The translations under genes and the position numbers were made by a program. The notes under the pieces were generated by a model, which was not told the origin of the DNA, made no database searches, and saw only the letters and a program-made list of their open reading frames with translations. From Candidatus Latescibacterota bacterium (GTDB lineage: Bacteria; Latescibacterota; UBA2968; UBA8231), in contig JAJDYK010000170.1 of NCBI GenBank assembly GCA_022825185.1, positions 1-30,071 of the forward strand: a stretch of DNA of 30,071 bases, given 5' to 3'. This document shows positions 25,657 to 30,071 of this stretch, one piece after another. How positions within the stretch are numbered: the first letter of the stretch is position 1; every line of letters begins with the position of its first letter.

Positions 25657-26913
25657 TTAAAACTGAAATCCCAGCCCCAAGCTTAGGGTGTTTTCCGGGT
25701 TAAAGCGGGCGGCACCGAGTCGCCGCATGGCGTAATCGGCTTTGAGCACCACGGTTTCTTCCATGTTGTAGTTCGCGCCCAAGGTATAGATCCGGCGCGC
25801 AAAGCGCGGATTGTCAAAGGTCTCGTCTGGGACTGCGGCCATGCTGTCGTACGCGTCCAAGCGGATGAACAGGTCCAAACGGTTGGGCGAGAGAGCGGTC
25901 AGCCAAGGCAGGACGTCGTAGCCGACCTCGGCGAAGGCCGCATACGCCTCCCGGGCCACTGGCGAGCGCAAGACGTCGAGATTGTTCGATAGGGTGCGGT
26001 TGCGGGCGCTGACGAGGGCGGCATTTTGCAGGTGTCCATAGAGGTACAGCCCGCGTGCGCGAACCCGCCCCCAGTCTAGGCTGCCGTGCACGTCGACAAT
26101 GGAGACGTGCGCGGCAATCCCTTCCATATCGGGCTTGGGGCGGTTGTCGGCGCTGTCGCCGCGATAGCCGGAAATACCCAGCACACCGTGCGGCGCGAAC
26201 TCATAATCGAGGCGAGCGACCCAAGCCATATTGGTCGCCTGAATCGTCTCAAAGCGCTTTTGGTGGCCGCCGACGATCCAAGTTTGCGAACTGAACCCAG
26301 TCGCATCTAGGCCGTTGACTAGCTGTACCTGATAGCGCCAGCCCTGGTAGGCCCCGGAGACCTCCACGCCGGTCTCGTGCCAGAGCGCCGGGATGATGGA
26401 AGTCTCGGCTTCCGAGCGCCGGGAGCCGAAGAAATCAGCGGGATGGTAGCGATGGCTCAAGTGGCCCACGGCGACGTAGAAATGCCCCAAGCGGACGTGG
26501 AAGGCATCGCTGAATTTCCGCTCGACGGCCAGCTCTTCGACTACTACTTCGCCGCCTTTTTCAATTTCCTGCTCGAACTCGCCGAATTCCTCAAACTCCA
26601 ATTCCAGCGCGGCACCAGCCCCGCCGTGCTCAAATTCCACCTCGGCTTCCAATTCGGTATTTTTGAGCAACTCGACTTCCAGTTCGAGCGCGAGGCGGGT
26701 GATGTCGATGATGGCGCGGCTGTCCGGGGGAGAACCGTTGGGACCGCTTTTTTGGTCGGGGCCGAAATCGAAGTGGGAATAGAGCATCTCGCCGTAACCT
26801 TCTAGATGGAAGGACGGCTTTGCGGAGGCGTTTGCGTCCTGCACGGATAGGAAAGCGAGAAGGATAAGTAGCTGAAAAATAGGGAGATAAGGTCTGCTGG
26901 GAGAGTGTCGCAT
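25657..26913 (-). CDS. Outer-membrane porin-like beta-barrel protein
   Basis: The product is 418 residues from the ATG at 26913; the frame is open to 27042, but only this start gives a signal peptide (MRHSPSRPYLPIFQLLILLA, cleavage near ANA-SA). The mature part begins with FHLEGYGEMLYSHFDF. It has alternating strand pattern, many aromatic girdle residues and a C-terminal LSLGLGFQF ending in Phe, the usual BAM signal. An unusual Glu-rich segment (about 77-131, with LEFEEFGEFEQEIEKGGE) occupies what should be an early loop or strand pair and contains several His downstream. It resembles phosphate-selective porins in general layout. Its position ahead of imelysin and DHOR suggests metal or iron uptake. 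Confidence 0.82.
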   Translation of the reverse strand: MRHSPSRPYLPIFQLLILLAFLSVQDANASAKPSFHLEGYGEMLYSHFDFGPDQKSGPNGSPPDSRAIIDITRLALELEVELLKNTELEAEVEFEHGGAGAALELEFEEFGEFEQEIEKGGEVVVEELAVERKFSDAFHVRLGHFYVAVGHLSHRYHPADFFGSRRSEAETSIIPALWHETGVEVSGAYQGWRYQVQLVNGLDATGFSSQTWIVGGHQKRFETIQATNMAWVARLDYEFAPHGVLGISGYRGDSADNRPKPDMEGIAAHVSIVDVHGSLDWGRVRARGLYLYGHLQNAALVSARNRTLSNNLDVLRSPVAREAYAAFAEVGYDVLPWLTALSPNRLDLFIRLDAYDSMAAVPDETFDNPRFARRIYTLGANYNMEETVVLKADYAMRRLGAARFNPENTLSLGLGFQF

Positions 26914-27009
26914 GGATTGAATAAAGAGTCGTAATATCGCTATTACAAATTTTCTGTTAATAAAACTAAAGTTTCCTTTGATAATCTTTTGTTTTATATG
27001 CCAAACAAA

Positions 27010-27036
27010 AGTATAGATAGTATTTTTATCTGTCAA
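27010..27036 (-). promoter_or_regulatory. Candidate promoter of the porin-imelysin-DHOR operon
   Basis: On the minus strand TTGACA (rc of 27031-27036) is followed, 15 bases on, by TATACT (rc of 27010-27015); a weaker TACTTT lies at 17 bases. It would give a leader of roughly 90 bases before the ATG at 26913. A partial Fur-like GATTATC lies in that leader, but I do not see a full Fur box. Confidence 0.5.
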
Positions 27037-27058
27037 GGACATTATTTGATGATGTTAC

Positions 27059-27093
27059 GCGGTAGGGGGCGGTTTGAAACCGCCCCCTACCGC
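27059..27093. repeat. 35-base near-perfect palindrome upstream of glnD
   Basis: Seventeen-base arms meet around a single central G at 27076: the left arm starts GCGGTAGGGGGCGGTTT (27059-27075) and the right is its exact reverse complement (27077-27093). It lies 30 bases before the glnD start codon. There is no T-run on the plus strand. It looks like a dispersed palindromic element and could fold in the glnD 5' leader. Confidence 0.85.
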
Positions 27094-27122
27094 ACCGTAT
27101 ATTTAATGAATTTGGAGAATCT

Positions 27123-29723
27123 ATGGGATTTGTAGAAACATTCGCCGACTCGCTGAAAGAAATGCCTTCCGCGCCGATGGGAGAGTCCCTACGGCCGCTG
27201 TGGCAAGAGGCCCTCGCGCAGATCGAGGCCGAGCACCAAGCCGGGGCCGATGGGCAGACCGTGGCCCGGCGGATCGCCGAGGCTATGGACGCGGTGGTGC
27301 TGTCTATTTACCAGAGCGCCATGCCCCAGACGGCTGGCCCCCACGCGCTGGTGGCGCTGGGCGGATACGGCCGCTGCGAAATGGCACCGCACTCTGACGT
27401 TGATTTATTGTTCCTGTTCGCCAAGAGCCAAGACAAGGTTCCCGAAGTGGTCGCCGGCGTGTTCAATCCGCTGTGGGACTTGGGGTTTGAGGTGGGGCAC
27501 AGCAGTCGCACGCTGGACGATGTGGTCAGGGCGGTGCGCGAAGACCTGGAATCGCGCACGGCGATGATGGACGGCCGTCTGCTGGCCGGCGACGCCGCGC
27601 TTTTCGCCCAGTTCCAAAAGCGGCTCTACAAGCGCGTGCCCAAGCGCACGGTCGTCGAGCTGAATCGGCTGCGCCAGCAGCAGCGCGAAGCGCGGCAATC
27701 CGTCCAGCTTTTAGAGCCGAATGTCAAGGAGAGCCCTGGGGGCTTGCGCGAGATACAGATGTTCGAGTGGGCGCTCAAGGCCAAGGTCAAAGCGCCCGAG
27801 TACGGCGATTTGTACGCGCAGTATCTCGATGGCAGCAGCAAGAGCCTTGCCCACAGCCGCGCCTTCCTCTGGCGGGTACGGCACGCGCTCCACTTTGCCG
27901 TAGGCCGCAAGCGCGATGTGCTAGAGCACGATCTCAAGCCGCAGATCGCGGCCGCCTTGGGCTATGAAGACCAAGACCAAGAGCTAGCGGTCGAGTGCTT
28001 TATGCGCGAGTACTACCTACATGCGCGCACTGTGCATCAGCTAGTAGAACGCGCCTTCCAGCAATTGACGCGCAAGCCGCGCAACAGCAGCCGCAGCATG
28101 TATCTAGAGCGCGGGGTGGCCGCGATAGAAGGGGAGATCGTCCTTGCTGATGGCGAGGCGTACTTTGCCGCCGATCCCCTGCGCCTGCTAAAAATTTTTC
28201 TCACGGCCCAGACCAAGAACTTGAAGCTGAGCGATCAAGCGCAGAGCGCGGTGCGCGCCAGTCTGCCGCTGATCAACGACGCATTCAGACGCCTGCCGGC
28301 GGCCCGTGACTTATTCCTCAGGATACTCAAGCGCAAATACCGCACGGCGCGCACCCTCCGGAGCATGCACGACTTGGGCGTCTTGGGCGCGTACTTGCCC
28401 GAGTTTGAGCGGCTGACCTGCTTGGTCCAATACGACATTTACCACATCTACACGGTCGATGAGCACACGCTGGTCGCGCTGGAAAATTTGGAAGCTCTTG
28501 GTCAGCAGGAGGGAGCCATGTCGGCGATCCTCGCCCAATGCACGCGCCGCGATTTGCTGTTCTTCGCCGTGCTCTTGCACGATGTGGGCAAGTGGAAGCG
28601 CGACGACCACATCGCGCGCGGCATTGAGATGACCGAGGAGCTGAGCGAGCGGATGGGGCTGTCTCCAGAGGAGCGGTCCATGCTGAGCTTCCTCGTGGAG
28701 CACCACCAAGACATGGTGCTGATCTCTAGGCGACGCAATCTCGACGACTACGAGATGATCGCCGAGTTTGCCGGGCTGTTCGCCAACGCGGAATGGCTGC
28801 GTGCGCTCTACTTGGTTTCATACGCCGACCTGTCGGCGGTTGCGCCCGACGCGTGGACCGACTGGCAAGGGGCCTTGCTGTGGGAATTGTACTACAAGAC
28901 GGCCGAGCAACTGCACTCGGACCGGGAGGCCCTAGCGGCCAAACAGCGCGCGCGCCAGAAACTCGACGAGCACCTCGATCACATCGAGGGCCACTGGCCG
29001 GCCCAGCGCGTCGTCCAGTTCCAAGAGCACATCGATCAGCTACCCCCCAGCTATTTGGTGGCTTACAACCGCGCGCAGATCAGGGTACATCTGGAGATGA
29101 TCGCCCGCCTGAGCCGGGAACAGCCTTTTGTCTTGGAATTCATCGAGCACGAAGGTCACACTGAGATCGTCGTCTGCACCCGCGACCAGCGCCAGCTCAT
29201 GGCCAAGATCTGCGGTGCCTTGGCCGTCAACGACATCAATATCCTCCGCGCGGATGTCAATACCCGCGCCGACGATGTGGTGCTCGACATTTTCCAAGTG
29301 ACCAACATCGACGGCAGCCCGGCTCTGCCCGACTGGAAGAAGGAGCGCATGCGCGAGCGGGTGGCCGAGGTTATTTTGCTGCGGCTGAAGGCCCGCGAGT
29401 TGATAGCGAAGTACAGCAGCAGTTGGGACCGCCGCCGTCGGCAGCGGCAGTACGATCAGCCGCCGCGCATTGCGTTCGATAATCACATTTCGGCCCGCTA
29501 CACGGTCGTCGATATCGAAGCCCAAGACAAGGTGGGCCTGCTCTACAGAATCGCCTACCTGCTGGACGAATTGGATCTCGACATCCACCGCGCCATTATC
29601 AACACGGTGGCGGCGCGGGCACAAGATTCCTTCTACATCGTCGATGCCGAGGGGCAGAAGATCGCCAGCCACGAGGAGCTCGACCGGATAGAGCAGTACC
29701 TGCTCGACGGGCTGGCGTCTTAA
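27123..29723 (+). CDS. glnD: [Protein-PII] uridylyltransferase / uridylyl-removing enzyme
   Basis: This 866-residue protein is close to the usual GlnD length. In order it has the nucleotidyltransferase site GGYGRCEMAPHSDVDLLFLF (80-99, Asp92/Asp94), a helical middle region with VKESPGGLREIQMFEWALK, the HD hydrolase motif LLHDVGKWKRDDH (His486/Asp487), and two C-terminal ACT domains (about 678-730 and 793-845). It senses glutamine and adds or removes UMP on PII. A GGAGA precedes the ATG. No PII gene is in the window, but an Amt transporter lies about 18 kb away on the same strand. The C-terminus is intact, and a cupin gene follows after 25 bases. Confidence 0.97.
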   Translation: MGFVETFADSLKEMPSAPMGESLRPLWQEALAQIEAEHQAGADGQTVARRIAEAMDAVVLSIYQSAMPQTAGPHALVALGGYGRCEMAPHSDVDLLFLFAKSQDKVPEVVAGVFNPLWDLGFEVGHSSRTLDDVVRAVREDLESRTAMMDGRLLAGDAALFAQFQKRLYKRVPKRTVVELNRLRQQQREARQSVQLLEPNVKESPGGLREIQMFEWALKAKVKAPEYGDLYAQYLDGSSKSLAHSRAFLWRVRHALHFAVGRKRDVLEHDLKPQIAAALGYEDQDQELAVECFMREYYLHARTVHQLVERAFQQLTRKPRNSSRSMYLERGVAAIEGEIVLADGEAYFAADPLRLLKIFLTAQTKNLKLSDQAQSAVRASLPLINDAFRRLPAARDLFLRILKRKYRTARTLRSMHDLGVLGAYLPEFERLTCLVQYDIYHIYTVDEHTLVALENLEALGQQEGAMSAILAQCTRRDLLFFAVLLHDVGKWKRDDHIARGIEMTEELSERMGLSPEERSMLSFLVEHHQDMVLISRRRNLDDYEMIAEFAGLFANAEWLRALYLVSYADLSAVAPDAWTDWQGALLWELYYKTAEQLHSDREALAAKQRARQKLDEHLDHIEGHWPAQRVVQFQEHIDQLPPSYLVAYNRAQIRVHLEMIARLSREQPFVLEFIEHEGHTEIVVCTRDQRQLMAKICGALAVNDINILRADVNTRADDVVLDIFQVTNIDGSPALPDWKKERMRERVAEVILLRLKARELIAKYSSSWDRRRRQRQYDQPPRIAFDNHISARYTVVDIEAQDKVGLLYRIAYLLDELDLDIHRAIINTVAARAQDSFYIVDAEGQKIASHEELDRIEQYLLDGLAS

Positions 29724-29748
29724 ACTTATAAACTCACAGAGGAAAATA

Positions 29749-30071
29749 ATGTCAGAGCATCCCAAGCCAAGCTGCAAAGTAATTCGCAGCCGAGGAACCT
29801 ACGAAGGCAAACAGGCACTCACCTATGTCTCAGGGATCGCCGCCGAGACCTCCGGCTCGCAGGGGATTTGCATGCACCTGCTGAACTTGCCGCCTAAAGA
29901 ACGAGCCAAGGCACACCTGCACGAAAATCACGAGACAGCTATTTATGTCATCAGCGGCCAAGCTGGAATGTGGTATGGCGAGCGGCTAGAGGAGCATGAA
30001 TCCGTCAACAGCGGCGACTTTGTTTACATCCCCGCTGGCGTCCCGCACCTTCCCTACAATCCCAGCGAGAC
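29749..30071 (+). CDS. Cupin-domain protein, truncated by the window end
   Basis: The frame opens at an ATG (29749) with AGAGGA six bases upstream and runs off the window after 107 codons. Cupin motif 1 is present as KAHLHENHETAIYVISG, and motif 2 as GDFVYIPAGVPHLPYN, supplying the His/Glu metal ligands of a single-domain cupin. Proteins of this kind are often sugar-phosphate isomerases, dioxygenases or binding proteins; nothing here decides. It is 25 bases downstream of glnD and may share its transcript. Confidence 0.88.
   Translation, partial: MSEHPKPSCKVIRSRGTYEGKQALTYVSGIAAETSGSQGICMHLLNLPPKERAKAHLHENHETAIYVISGQAGMWYGERLEEHESVNSGDFVYIPAGVPHLPYNPSE

Noticed and set aside
26377..26805. Plus-strand 142-aa frame opposite the porin gene
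   Set aside because: It is a shadow of the Glu-rich porin segment; the porin has signal peptide and C-terminal Phe features.

Overview
The window is about 30 kb of GC-rich, gene-dense bacterial chromosome. It carries no rRNA, tRNA, phage or transposase genes. Several features point to a Gram-negative member of the FCB-like groups, with Latescibacterota (WS3) or a relative as my best guess. These are a secreted protein with dockerin-type calcium loops and a C-terminal NPFN-type FlgD/T9SS-like sorting tail, an outer-membrane porin, paired phytanoyl-CoA-dioxygenase-family enzymes, an M81/MlrC metallopeptidase and TIM-barrel sugar isomerases. This placement is inference; no marker gene is present.

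Layout. (1) 1-700: the 3' end of an unidentified plus-strand gene, then a small NHLP-type (nitrile-hydratase-like leader) RiPP precursor with an AGG-type cleavage region and a core of about 11 residues, closed by a hairpin terminator. (2) 695-5381, minus strand: a tightly packed run of iron alcohol dehydrogenase, flavin reductase, MsrB, a 346-aa protein of unknown family and a cytokinin-dehydrogenase-like FAD oxidase; the last genes converge on the precursor. (3) 5488-7856, plus strand: two phytanoyl-CoA-dioxygenase-family oxygenases flank a KDPG-aldolase-like enzyme. (4) 8001-14744: a signalling island. An Amt ammonium transporter and a STAS anti-anti-sigma protein read rightwards. They meet, stop codon to stop codon, a four-gene minus-strand operon: REC-PP2C phosphatase, RsbW-like kinase, LivK-like periplasmic binding protein and membrane histidine kinase, joined by three 4-bp overlaps. 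(5) 14790-19317, minus strand: two MDR dehydrogenases, a sugar isomerase/epimerase and an M81 peptidase, probably for catabolism of a sugar- or peptide-derived compound. (6) 19342-20453: an orphan beta-class DNA methyltransferase with what looks like the tail of a lost restriction enzyme. (7) 20782-22758: a 2OG-Fe(II)-type oxygenase immediately upstream of a secreted hyperacidic protein (40 consecutive Asp, then about 147 residues of D/E/G repeats). (8) 22972-26913, minus strand: di-heme DHOR oxidoreductase, imelysin lipoprotein and outer-membrane porin, resembling iron-uptake loci. (9) 27123-30071: GlnD (PII uridylyltransferase) and a truncated cupin gene.

Three places deserve most attention: the orphan RiPP precursor facing an oxidase and an unknown protein; the closed partner-switch circuit with its own periplasmic receptor, abutting an ammonium transporter; and the oxygenase plus poly-aspartate protein pair. 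All family assignments were made by reading motifs, without database searches.
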